The position numbers were made by a program, and so were the translations under genes. 38,711 nucleotides of DNA from positions 1 through 38,711 of the forward strand of contig NZ_LYVQ01000031.1 of assembly GCF_001984095.1 (NCBI RefSeq), read 5' to 3'. The notes beneath the pieces are model-generated. The model saw nothing but the letters and a program-made list of their open reading frames with translations. It was not told the DNA's origin and did not search any database. The stretch comes from Pelomonas sp. KK5 (GTDB lineage: Bacteria > Pseudomonadota > Gammaproteobacteria > Burkholderiales > Burkholderiaceae_C). Shown here piece by piece: positions 23,842-31,439 of the stretch (positions are counted from its first letter, which is position 1; each line of letters begins with the position of its first letter).

Positions 23842-25176
23842 ATGGCGAACCTGGACAGCGCAGCAATCGACGAAGCCCCCGAGGCCTCGCCCCGCCGCCG
23901 CGCCGGCTGGTGGCGCAAGCTGGGCCCCGGCCTGATCACTGGTGCTGCCGACGACGACCCCAGCGGCATCGCCACCTACTCGCAGGCCGGCGCGCAGTTC
24001 GGCTACGCCACCAGTTGGGTGCTGCTGCTGACCTGGCCGCTGATGGCCGGCATCCAGTTGGCCAGCGCGCGCATCGGCCGCGTCACCGGCAAGGGCCTGG
24101 CCTGCAGCTTCGCGCTGTTCTGCCCGCGCTGGCTGGTATGGGCGCTGGTGAGCCTGCTGCTGGTGGCCAACGTCATCAACCTCGGCGCCGACCTGAACGC
24201 GATGGGCGACGCCGCCAGCCTGCTGGTCTTCGGCGGCCATGCGGGCCACGCCGGCACGGTGGCCTTCGTGCTGGGCTTCGGCGCGCTGTCGCTGCTGCTG
24301 CAGGTGTGGCTGCCCTACCGGCGCTATGTGCAGTTGCTGAAATGGCTGACGCTGCCGCTGCTGGCCTATGTGGCGCTGGCCTTCGCGGTCCATGTGGACT
24401 GGCCGCAGGCGCTGCGCGCCACGGTCTCGCCCTGGCAGGCGCCCTGGGGCCAGCGCGACTACCTGACCGGCCTGGTCGCCATCCTGGGCACGACGATCAG
24501 CCCCTACCTGTTCTTCTGGCAGGCCTCGCAGGAGGTGGAGGAGATCGCCCGCGTGCCGCAGGACCACGCGCTGTGCGAGGCGCCCGAGCAGGCACGGCGC
24601 CAGAGCCGGCGCATGAAGCTGGACACCTGGGTCGGCATGGGCTTTTCCAACCTGATCGCCTTCTTCATGATCGTGGCCACCGCGGCGACCCTGCACGCCC
24701 AGGGCGTGCAGCACATCGAGAGCAGCACGCAGGCGGCCAGCGCGCTGCAGCCGATCGCCGGGCGCTGGGCCTTCCTGCTGTTCGCGCTGGGCGTGATCGG
24801 CACCGGCGCGCTGGCGCTGCCGGTGCTGGCCGGCTCGGCCGCCTACGCGCTGGCCGACCTCTGCGGCTGGCGCGCAGGGCTGGACCGCAGCCTAAGGCGC
24901 GCGCTGCCCTTCTACGGCGTGATCGCCGCGGCGATGCTGCTCGGTGCGGCCATCGGCAGCGCGGGCTGGAACCCGATCTCGGCGCTGGTCTGGTCGGCCG
25001 TGATCAATGCAGTGATCTCGGTGCCGATCATGGCGGCGGTGATGATCGCCGCCGCGCATCCCCGCGTGATGGGCAAGCTGCCGCTGGCGCCGCGCTGGCG
25101 CGTGCTCGGCTGGGGGGCCACGGCGGTGATGGCTTGCGCCACCCTCGCCATGGCCGTGCTCTCCCTGAGCAAATAA
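23842..25176 (+). CDS. Nramp-related divalent metal transporter with altered binding motifs
   Basis: 444 aa with about 11 hydrophobic helices. It aligns with the Nramp/MntH superfamily, but the first-helix DPGN motif is DDDPSGIATYSQAGAQFGY, and the sixth-helix MPH motif is replaced by TISPYLFFWQASQEVEEIA. The canonical methionine that selects Mn/Fe over Ca/Mg is therefore missing. Such divergent Nramp-related proteins include magnesium-type transporters, so the ion cannot be assumed to be manganese. The N-terminus is a short charged tail. The start ATG 23842 lacks a strong ribosome site. It converges on the 69-aa gene, whose stop lies 4 bp away. Confidence 0.88.
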   Translation: MANLDSAAIDEAPEASPRRRAGWWRKLGPGLITGAADDDPSGIATYSQAGAQFGYATSWVLLLTWPLMAGIQLASARIGRVTGKGLACSFALFCPRWLVWALVSLLLVANVINLGADLNAMGDAASLLVFGGHAGHAGTVAFVLGFGALSLLLQVWLPYRRYVQLLKWLTLPLLAYVALAFAVHVDWPQALRATVSPWQAPWGQRDYLTGLVAILGTTISPYLFFWQASQEVEEIARVPQDHALCEAPEQARRQSRRMKLDTWVGMGFSNLIAFFMIVATAATLHAQGVQHIESSTQAASALQPIAGRWAFLLFALGVIGTGALALPVLAGSAAYALADLCGWRAGLDRSLRRALPFYGVIAAAMLLGAAIGSAGWNPISALVWSAVINAVISVPIMAAVMIAAAHPRVMGKLPLAPRWRVLGWGATAVMACATLAMAVLSLSK

Positions 25177-25180
25177 CTCG

Positions 25181-25390
25181 TTATTTCAGTGGTCTGCGCT
25201 CGTGGCGCGGCCGGCGCCCGTCGGACTCGGCGAAGTGCCTGGCCCAGGCCGGCTTGCCGGCGCGCTGGCGGCGGCCGTCTTCGTCGACGAAGCGCTCCTC
25301 GTCGATGAAATCGGACAGCGGCTCGTCGTCGTGGTCCGCCTGACGGTTGAAGAGCGTCGGGTTCACGCCCGGGTACATCCTTTGTCCCAT
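25181..25390 (-). CDS. Small charged protein, unknown function
   Basis: 69 aa from ATG 25390 (GCGAGG upstream; an in-frame ATG at 25438 has no such site). The sequence starts MGQRMYPGVNPTLFNRQADHDDEPL, then an acidic block (DFIDEERFVDEDGR) and a basic tail (GRRPRHERRPLK). It has no signal peptide, membrane helix or cysteine and is probably largely disordered. Codon use matches the surroundings. I do not recognise a family. It lies among stress-type genes (CsbD, PRC-barrel), which hints at a similar setting only. Confidence 0.6.
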   Translation of the reverse strand: MGQRMYPGVNPTLFNRQADHDDEPLSDFIDEERFVDEDGRRQRAGKPAWARHFAESDGRRPRHERRPLK

Positions 25391-25490
25391 CGTCGGTGCC
25401 TCGCAGGGAATCAGTGGTGACAGGTGCCGCGCGGGCAAGTCGCGTGCCCGCGGCGGAGCGCAAGAATGACCGACAGGACTTTGCCGGCTC

Positions 25491-25498
25491 GTCCTACA
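25491..25498 (+). promoter_or_regulatory. GTCCTACA element upstream of the PRC-barrel gene
   Basis: GTCCTACA begins 67 nt before the ATG at 25558 and is itself half of GTCCTACAGGAC, a 12-bp near-palindrome. It matches the elements before the Nramp-like and glucanase-like genes in sequence, orientation and distance. Confidence 0.4.
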
Positions 25499-25557
25499 GG
25501 ACCGGCTGCTGCCGCCGCTGACACTGAAGGCAAGCGAATCCAGACAAGGAGTTCTCC

Positions 25558-26340
25558 ATGCTGAACAGCGTCAGCCGCATCCGCGGTACTCGAATCCATG
25601 CCGTGGACGGCGACATCGGCCAGGTGAGCGAGGCCTACTTCGACGATGACAAGTGGGTCATCCGCTACCTGGTGGTGGACACCGGGAGCTGGCTTGCCGA
25701 GCGCAAGGTGCTGATCTCACCGTATTCGGTCAAGCATCCGGTGGAAACCGGTGAACCGCTGAACCTGAGCCTCAGCCGCGAGCAGGTCCGCAACAGCCCC
25801 GACATCGACACCCACCAGCCGATCTCGCGCCGCCACGAGCGCGAGGTGCTGGGCTACTACGCCTACCCGGACTACTGGGACGGCGCCGACCTCTGGGCCA
25901 TGGGCGGCTACCCCTTCCTGCCCCTGATGCCAGTGGTGCCGGTGGCGGGGCAGCTCGCGCCGCCGGTCGACGAGAGCAAGATCCCGCCCGAGGAACTGCA
26001 CCTGCGCAGCTCCGCTCACGTGGACGGTTATGACATCCAGGCCACCGACGGCAGCATCGGCCACGTCAAGGACTTCGTCTTCGACGACGAGTCCTGGGCC
26101 ATCCGCTACCTGCTCGTGGACACGCGCAACTTCTGGCCGGGCGGCAAGAAGGTGCTGATCGCCCCGCAGTGGATCAAGGACATCAGCTGGACCGAGGGCA
26201 GCGTCGCCGTCAGGCTCAGCCGCGAGCAGGTGAAGGCCAGCCCCGAGTTCGACGAGAACATGGTGCTCGACCGGGACTACGAGCGCCGGCTGTACGCGGC
26301 CTACGGCCAGCGCGGCTACTGGGACGATCACGAGCCTTGA
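25558..26340 (+). CDS. Double PRC-barrel domain protein
   Basis: 260 aa with two homologous PRC-barrel halves. The first (residues ~5-85) has GTRIHAVDGDIGQVSEAYFDDDKWVIRYLVVDTGSWLAERKVLISP and ends LSLSREQVRNSPDID; the second (~150-240) has GYDIQATDGSIGHVKDFVFDDESWAIRYLLVDTRNFWPGGKKVLIAP and ends VRLSREQVKASPEFD. A proline/tyrosine-rich linker joins them. PRC barrels bind RNA or protein partners; this stand-alone type is often linked to stress, with no defined activity. AAGGAG lies 8 nt before ATG. The 3' end overlaps the convergent glucanase-like gene by 13 bp. Confidence 0.92.
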   Translation: MLNSVSRIRGTRIHAVDGDIGQVSEAYFDDDKWVIRYLVVDTGSWLAERKVLISPYSVKHPVETGEPLNLSLSREQVRNSPDIDTHQPISRRHEREVLGYYAYPDYWDGADLWAMGGYPFLPLMPVVPVAGQLAPPVDESKIPPEELHLRSSAHVDGYDIQATDGSIGHVKDFVFDDESWAIRYLLVDTRNFWPGGKKVLIAPQWIKDISWTEGSVAVRLSREQVKASPEFDENMVLDRDYERRLYAAYGQRGYWDDHEP

Positions 26341-27722
26341 TTGAGCCAGCCGCCCGTGAATCCGGCGCGCAGCAGGCCGCGGCGCAGCGGCTCGCAGCCG
26401 CGCATCAGCTTCCAGATCATCGCGCTGCGGTAGTTCTCGATCATCAGCACGGTCGGGCCCTCGTTGATGCCGAAGTGGTAGGGCGAGACCCAGCCGATGT
26501 CGTCGCTCGGGTCGCCGTGGAACACCGGGTTGAACGAGGCCTTGAAGCCATACGGGTTGGGCACCGACAGGTGCAGGCCGGCCATGTGGGTGATGGTGGG
26601 GGCGACGATCTCCGGCGCGAAGGGCAGGGAGGCGGCCACGGCCCAGGGGGCGATGGTGCCGTCGTCGGGCCCGTAGGGCGCGCCGCGGGCGATGTAGTCG
26701 TAGAAGCTGCGCTCGATGCCGTCGATCTTCTTCGTCATGCAGCCGGGGCCGTCGCTGGCGGTGATGCCCCAGACCAGCGGGCCCAGGTGCCGGAACCCCT
26801 GCGGATTGCGGATCGCGTACTGCTGCTGGACCAGCGTGGCGCGGCGGCTGTTCTCGAAATAGTCGCTGCCACGCTCGCGCATGAAGGCGTCGCGGATGCC
26901 GCGGAAGTCGCACCAGATGTGGGACATCTGGTGGATGAACAGCGGGCCGGCATAGAGGTGCTCGATGCCGTAGATGCGCTTCCACTCGTAGGTGGCGCAC
27001 CAGGCGGCGTAGCTCTCTGGCGGGATCGGATGGGTGGGCGAACCCAGGGCCAGCAGGTAGAGGATCAGCGCCTCGTCATAGCCTTCCCAGCGGAAGGGCA
27101 GGAAGCCGCCGGCCGTCTCGCCCGGCGGCCGCCAGCCGTGCCGCAGCGTCGGCCCGCCGTCCAGCATCCAGGCCCAGTCCACGCGCTCGTAGAGCTCGCG
27201 GCCGAGCCGGCGGATCTCGGCTTCCTCCGGGTCGTCCTCATGGTCGAAGAACTCGGCGGCGGCCAGCACCCCGGCGATCAGCAGGGCCGTGTCGATGCTG
27301 GACAGTTCGCACTGCCAGGCGCGGCGGCCGCTGTGCATGTCCAGGAAGTGGTAGTAGAAGCCGCGGTGTCCGGTGGCCTCGGGGCCTTCGCCCTGTTCGC
27401 TGGCGGCGAGGAAGCGCAGCATCGCCAGCGTCCGGGCGGCCGCGTCGTCGCGGGTGATGAAGTGCCGGCGCGCCCCGACCAGCCAGACGGTCAGCGCCAT
27501 GCCCATCGCGGCGATGCTGGCGGGCCAGTTGTCGCTGGTCTTGTCGAGCACCAGGCCCAGCTTGGGGTTGGTCTCCTCGACGAAGTAGTTGAAGGAGTTC
27601 ATCTGGAGGCGCCGCAGCGTGCGGGCGTCCAGCGAGTCGCCGAGCCGGTCGGGTGGCCCGGCCGAGGCGGGGGACAGGGTTCTCGCCGTTGCGACGCTAC
27701 TGCTCAATTCGTCGATGGCCAT
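26328..27722 (-). CDS. PF10091 'glucoamylase-family' protein (GH144 beta-1,2-glucanase-like)
   Basis: 464 aa. The (alpha/alpha)6 barrel family is recognised by MNSFNYFVEETNPKLGLVLDKT, NWPASIAAMGMALTVWLVGA, WEGYDEALILYLLALGSPTHPIP, FIHQMSHIWCDFRGI and the closing GPTVLMIENYRSAMIWKLMRG. Characterised relatives include GH144 endo-beta-1,2-glucanases and the C-terminal domain of cyclic beta-1,2-glucan synthases. No signal peptide is visible, so it may act in the cytoplasm, or export may use another route. The start ATG 27722 has GAGG 5 nt upstream; an in-frame ATG 36 nt earlier is possible. No glucan synthase is in the window. The substrate is inferred from family only. Confidence 0.82.
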   Translation of the reverse strand: MAIDELSSSVATARTLSPASAGPPDRLGDSLDARTLRRLQMNSFNYFVEETNPKLGLVLDKTSDNWPASIAAMGMALTVWLVGARRHFITRDDAAARTLAMLRFLAASEQGEGPEATGHRGFYYHFLDMHSGRRAWQCELSSIDTALLIAGVLAAAEFFDHEDDPEEAEIRRLGRELYERVDWAWMLDGGPTLRHGWRPPGETAGGFLPFRWEGYDEALILYLLALGSPTHPIPPESYAAWCATYEWKRIYGIEHLYAGPLFIHQMSHIWCDFRGIRDAFMRERGSDYFENSRRATLVQQQYAIRNPQGFRHLGPLVWGITASDGPGCMTKKIDGIERSFYDYIARGAPYGPDDGTIAPWAVAASLPFAPEIVAPTITHMAGLHLSVPNPYGFKASFNPVFHGDPSDDIGWVSPYHFGINEGPTVLMIENYRSAMIWKLMRGCEPLRRGLLRAGFTGGWLNQGS

Positions 27723-27777
27723 GGGTTCCTCGTGAGCGCTGACCGGCTGAATCATCGAGGCGCGGCCGCGCGCGCCT

Positions 27778-27785
27778 TGTAGGAC
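27778..27785 (-). promoter_or_regulatory. GTCCTACA element upstream of the glucanase-like gene
   Basis: On the minus strand GTCCTACA begins 63 nt before the ATG at 27722, the same sequence, orientation and distance as in front of the PRC-barrel gene. Confidence 0.4.
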
Positions 27786-27885
27786 TGGGCCTGCTTTGCG
27801 AGGGGGCAGATTCCCTTTGCATGGCCGCAGGACGGGCACGCCGAATGCCCCGCTGCGTTTTTCACCTGCTGCGGAGCATGCCGTC

Positions 27886-28131
27886 ATGAGCAAGAAATAC
27901 CGGGACCACGCCTACGTGGTCGAGGCGTTGCTGGACGGCGGCGTCTGGACCGGCCGCTACCGCCTGCTCGGCGACCCGGCCGCCGTGCCGGCGGGCCACG
28001 CGCAGAAATTCACCTGGGTCTCGATGGAGCACGGCTGGGCCACCCGGCAGGAGGCCGAGACCAATGCCGAGGAGGCCGCGCATGCCGCGATCGACGCGGT
28101 CTACGGCATCCCGGCGCGCATCGACATCTAG
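27886..28131 (+). CDS. Conserved-looking small hypothetical protein
   Basis: 81 aa: MSKKYRDHAYVVEALLDGGVWTGRYRLLGDP, then KFTWVSMEHGWATRQEAETNAEEAAHAAIDAVYG. The alternation of strand-like segments and a final amphipathic helix suggests a small alpha/beta fold. It lacks a signal peptide and membrane helices. I do not recognise the family. GCGGAG lies 10 nt before ATG. Its TAG stop shares a CTAG with the TAG stop of the convergent LysR gene. Codon use is normal for the window. Confidence 0.65.
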   Translation: MSKKYRDHAYVVEALLDGGVWTGRYRLLGDPAAVPAGHAQKFTWVSMEHGWATRQEAETNAEEAAHAAIDAVYGIPARIDI

Positions 28132-29045
28132 CCCGTCCTGCACGCCGCCCAGTGCGCGCCGTCCGCGATGACGAAATCGCGGAAGGCCGCCGGCACGCCG
28201 GCCAGCAGCGTGTCGCGCCGCTGGACGAAGCACCAGTCGATGGTCTTGGGCATGTCCACCACGTCCAGCACGGCCATCAGCCCGGCCTGAAGCTCCACCT
28301 GGAAGGTGTGGGCCGACAGGAAGCTGATGCCCATGCCGCACATCACCGCCTGCTTGATCGTCTCGTTGCCGGCCAGCTCCAGGCCGGCCTTGACCTGGAT
28401 CGCCTGGGACTGCAGCAACTGCTCGAGGAACTGCCGCGTGGCCGAGCCCGGCTCGCGGAAGATGAAATGCTCGTCGCGCAGGTCGGCCCAGCGCAGCCGG
28501 CTCCGCTGGGATAACGGGTTATCCGGATGGGCCACGATGCAGTGCGGGTGGCGGGCGAAGCTGGTGGCCTCCAGGTCGCTCTCGGAGGGCGGGTAGCCGG
28601 CGATGGCGATGTCCAGCCGGTGCTCGTTGAGCATCGCCAGCACCTCGCCGCGGCTGGCCACCGTGAGCTTCAGCCGCACCTCGGGGTGGAGCTGGTTGAA
28701 CGCATGCATCAGCCGCGGGGCGAAGTAGTGGGCGGTGGAGACCACGCCCAGGTGCAGCAGGCCGCGCTGGCCGCGCCCCTCCTGCGCGGTGTAGCCGGCC
28801 AGCGATTCCTCGGCCATGCGCAGCTGCGCGCCGATGATGCGGGCGTGCTGCAGCAGCTCGCGGCCGGCGTCGGTCAGGCGGCTGCGCTGCGGGCCGTCGA
28901 ACAGGGCCACCGCCAGTTCCGTCTCGAGCTGGCGGATCTGCATGGAGACGGCGGGCTGGGTCATGGCCAGCACCTCGGCGGCGCGCGAGAAGCTGCCATG
29001 CCCGGCCACCGCCTCGAAGACGCGCAATGCGCGCAGATTCATCAT
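28128..29045 (-). CDS. LysR-family regulator (CbbR-like), divergent from the rhamnose operon
   Basis: 305 aa. The winged helix is NLRALRVFEAVAGHGSFSRAAEVLAMTQPAVSMQIRQLETELAVALFD, with the usual LysR recognition helix; the effector domain has LHLGVVSTAHYFAPRLMHAFNQLHPEVRLKL and MCGMGISFLSAHT, close to the CbbR group. It starts at ATG 29045 (a second ATG follows directly). It is divergent across 160 bp from rhaD, the usual geometry for a LysR activator of the neighbouring operon. Known rhamnose clusters of this type are controlled by DeoR (RhaR) or AraC proteins, so control of rha by this LysR protein is inferred from position and would be unusual. Confidence 0.9.
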   Translation of the reverse strand: MMNLRALRVFEAVAGHGSFSRAAEVLAMTQPAVSMQIRQLETELAVALFDGPQRSRLTDAGRELLQHARIIGAQLRMAEESLAGYTAQEGRGQRGLLHLGVVSTAHYFAPRLMHAFNQLHPEVRLKLTVASRGEVLAMLNEHRLDIAIAGYPPSESDLEATSFARHPHCIVAHPDNPLSQRSRLRWADLRDEHFIFREPGSATRQFLEQLLQSQAIQVKAGLELAGNETIKQAVMCGMGISFLSAHTFQVELQAGLMAVLDVVDMPKTIDWCFVQRRDTLLAGVPAAFRDFVIADGAHWAACRTG

Positions 29046-29137
29046 CAGGAGTTTCCCGAGGTTTGGTGGGCCAAAGGGTCAGGTCTTGCTGGGCTATCGG
29101 TCAATTGCTGCAACTCTATATTGATTTGCTTATGGAC

Positions 29138-29151
29138 TGAATCAGGATTCA
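29138..29151. promoter_or_regulatory. Palindrome TGAATC-AG-GATTCA in the LysR/rhaD divergent region
   Basis: A perfect 6-bp-arm palindrome 55 bp upstream of the rhaD ATG, inside a wider TTGAT (29121-29125) / ATCAA (29151-29155) pair. A weak promoter TTGTCC-N17-TAGAGT (29156-29184) lies just downstream, placing the palindrome next to the -35, where an activator could contact RNA polymerase. Binding by the LysR protein is inference. Confidence 0.45.
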
Positions 29152-29205
29152 TCAATTGTCCCGATACGGCAGCCTGCCTAGAGTGCGCAGCCAGGAGACG
29201 ACGTG

Positions 29206-31311
29206 ATGACCGACGACAACAAACCCTTCCCGCGCTGGGACGACCAGCGCGCCGCCACGCTGGATGCACCGAACCTGCTGCTGTACCGGAGCAACCTGCT
29301 GGGCTCGGACCTGCGCATCACCAACTACGGCGGCGGCAATACCTCGGCCAAGCTGGTGCAGGCCGATCCGCTGAGCGGCGAGCCGGTGGAGGTGCTGTGG
29401 GTCAAGGGCTCGGGCGGCGACGTCGGCTCGATGAAGCTGGACGGCTTCTCGACCCTCTACATGGACAAGCTGCGCGCGCTGAAGAAGCTCTACCGCGGCA
29501 TCGCGCATGAAGACGAGATGGTCGGCTACCTGCCGCACTGCACCTTCAACCTGAACAGCCGCGCCGCGTCCATCGACACGCCGCTGCATTCCTCGCTGCC
29601 CTATGCGCATGTGGACCACATGCATCCGGACGCGGTGATCGCGATCGCCGCGATGGAGAACTCCGAGGCGATCACGAAGCAGGTGTTCGAGGGCACCGTC
29701 GGCTGGATGCCCTGGCTGCGTCCAGGTTACGAGTTAGGGCAGCAGCTGGCGGCCTATGACGCGGCCCACCCGGGGCTGCGCGGCATCGTGCTGGGCGGGC
29801 ACGGCCTGTTCAGCTGGGGTGATACGGCCAAGGCCTGCTACGAGAACACGGTGGACCTGATCGAGCGGGCCCAGGCCTGGCTGGAGCAGCAGCGCAGCGC
29901 GCGCAAGCTGCAGGTGTTCGGCGGCACGAAGCTGCAGGCGCTGGCGGATGCAGAGCGAGACGCCACGCTGGCGCGGCTGATGCCGGTGCTGCGCGGCCTG
30001 TCCGCCGAGGGCGGCTCGGCCAAGCTGCTGCACCTGGACACCTCGCCGGCCGTGCTCGAGTTCGTCAATTCGCAGCAGCTCGAGCCACTGGCGGCGCTCG
30101 GCACCTCCTGCCCGGACCACTTCCTGCGCACCAAGATCCGGCCACTGATCGTGCCCGAGTCGGTGTACGCGCAGACCGGCGCCGCGCTGCGCGACGGCCT
30201 GAAGCATCTGCTGGCCGGCTACCGTGCCGACTACGCCGCCTACTACGAGCGCTGCAAGCGCCCGACGAGCCCGCCGCTGCGCGACCCCAATCCGGTGGTG
30301 ATCCTGCTGCCACGCATCGGCATGGTGACGATCGCCAAGGACAAGGCCACCGCCCGCATCGCCGGCGAGTTCTACGTCAATGCGATCAACGTGATGCGCG
30401 ACGCCGATGCGGTGGACCGTTATGTCGGCCTGCCGGAGCAGGAGGCCTTCGACATCGAATACTGGCTGCTCGAGGAAGCGAAGCTGCAGCGGATGCCGAA
30501 GCCGAAGCCGATGGTCGGCAAGGTGGCGCTGGTGACCGGCGGGGCCGGCGGCATCGGCCAGGCGATCGCGAAGCGGATCCTGGCGGACGGCGGCTGCGTG
30601 GTGCTGGCGGACATCGATGCCGAAGCCTTGGGCAGCGTCGGCGCCGAGCTGGCCAAGGCCCACGGCAGGGACCACGTGCGCGGCGTCGCCTGCGACGTGA
30701 CGTCGGAGGCCAGCGTCATCGCCGCCTTCAACCGCGCCGCGCTGGAGTTCGGCGGCGTTGACATCCTGGTCAGTAATGCCGGCATCGCCTCGGCCGCGCC
30801 GCTGGAAGACACCTCGCTGGAACTCTGGAACCGCAACCAGAGCATTCTCGCCACCGGCTACTTCCTGGTGGGCCGCGAGGGCTTCCGGCAGATGAAGGCA
30901 CAGGGCACGGGCGGCTCGATCGTGATGATCGCCAGCAAGAACGGCATGGTGGCCAGCAACCAGGCCACGGCCTACTGCGCGGCCAAGGCGGCCGAGATCC
31001 AGCTCTCGCGCAGCTTCGCGCTGGAAGGCGCGCCGCTGGGCATCCGCAGCAACGTCGTCAACCCGGACGCGGTGATCCGCGGCTCCAAGATCTGGACCGG
31101 CAAGTGGAGCGAGGAACGCGCCGCCGCCAACAAGATCGACGAGCAGGACCTGGAGGCCTTCTACCGCGAGCGCTCGATGCTCAAGCGCAGCGTGTTCCCG
31201 GAGGACATTGCCGAGGCCTCGTACTTCTTCGCCGCGGAGCATCTCAGCGCGAAGAGCACCGGCAACATCCTGAACGTGGACGCGGGTAACCTCGCCGCCT
31301 TTACGCGATGA
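29206..31311 (+). CDS. rhaD: Bifunctional rhamnulose-1-phosphate aldolase / short-chain dehydrogenase
   Basis: 701 aa. The N-terminal ~400 residues are a class II aldolase domain with the metal-binding HVDHMHPDAVIA and GGHGLFSWGDTAK histidines. The C-terminal part is a short-chain dehydrogenase with TGGAGGIG (444-451), N-A-G (SNAG), and the catalytic Y590-x-x-x-K594 (YCAAK). The aldolase splits rhamnulose-1-phosphate into dihydroxyacetone phosphate and L-lactaldehyde; the dehydrogenase acts on lactaldehyde. The family is the rhizobial RhaD type. ATG 29206 lies 8 nt after AGGAG; GTG 29203 is an equally spaced option. It heads the rhamnose operon. Confidence 0.95.
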   Translation: MTDDNKPFPRWDDQRAATLDAPNLLLYRSNLLGSDLRITNYGGGNTSAKLVQADPLSGEPVEVLWVKGSGGDVGSMKLDGFSTLYMDKLRALKKLYRGIAHEDEMVGYLPHCTFNLNSRAASIDTPLHSSLPYAHVDHMHPDAVIAIAAMENSEAITKQVFEGTVGWMPWLRPGYELGQQLAAYDAAHPGLRGIVLGGHGLFSWGDTAKACYENTVDLIERAQAWLEQQRSARKLQVFGGTKLQALADAERDATLARLMPVLRGLSAEGGSAKLLHLDTSPAVLEFVNSQQLEPLAALGTSCPDHFLRTKIRPLIVPESVYAQTGAALRDGLKHLLAGYRADYAAYYERCKRPTSPPLRDPNPVVILLPRIGMVTIAKDKATARIAGEFYVNAINVMRDADAVDRYVGLPEQEAFDIEYWLLEEAKLQRMPKPKPMVGKVALVTGGAGGIGQAIAKRILADGGCVVLADIDAEALGSVGAELAKAHGRDHVRGVACDVTSEASVIAAFNRAALEFGGVDILVSNAGIASAAPLEDTSLELWNRNQSILATGYFLVGREGFRQMKAQGTGGSIVMIASKNGMVASNQATAYCAAKAAEIQLSRSFALEGAPLGIRSNVVNPDAVIRGSKIWTGKWSEERAAANKIDEQDLEAFYRERSMLKRSVFPEDIAEASYFFAAEHLSAKSTGNILNVDAGNLAAFTR

Positions 31312-31329
31312 ACGTTCCTCCGTTTGCCC

Positions 31330-31381
31330 TGAGGTATCGAAGGGCCCATGCGAATGTTCGGCTGAGGGCTTCGATACCTCA
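31330..31381. repeat. Intergenic REP-like inverted repeat between rhaD and rhaI
   Basis: Perfect 13-bp arms TGAGGTATCGAAG (31330-31342) and CTTCGATACCTCA (31369-31381) flank a 26-nt centre rich in GGCCC and TTCGG. The pattern (TATCGAAG ... CTTCGATA with GGCTGAG) resembles short extragenic repeats common in Burkholderiales genomes. As RNA it would fold into a strong hairpin that could stabilise the rhaD mRNA end or attenuate reading into rhaI. No T-run follows. Confidence 0.7.
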
Positions 31382-31439
31382 GCCCGGACGGACGGACGGC
31401 TGAGCCGCGAGAAGAAATCAAAGCCACAGGAGACAAGCC

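Noticed and set aside
25171-25186. AAATAAC-TC-GTTATTT palindrome spanning both convergent stop codons as a terminator
   Set aside because: It is AT-only with a 2-nt loop, so it would not form a stable RNA hairpin; it arises from two TAA stops facing each other.
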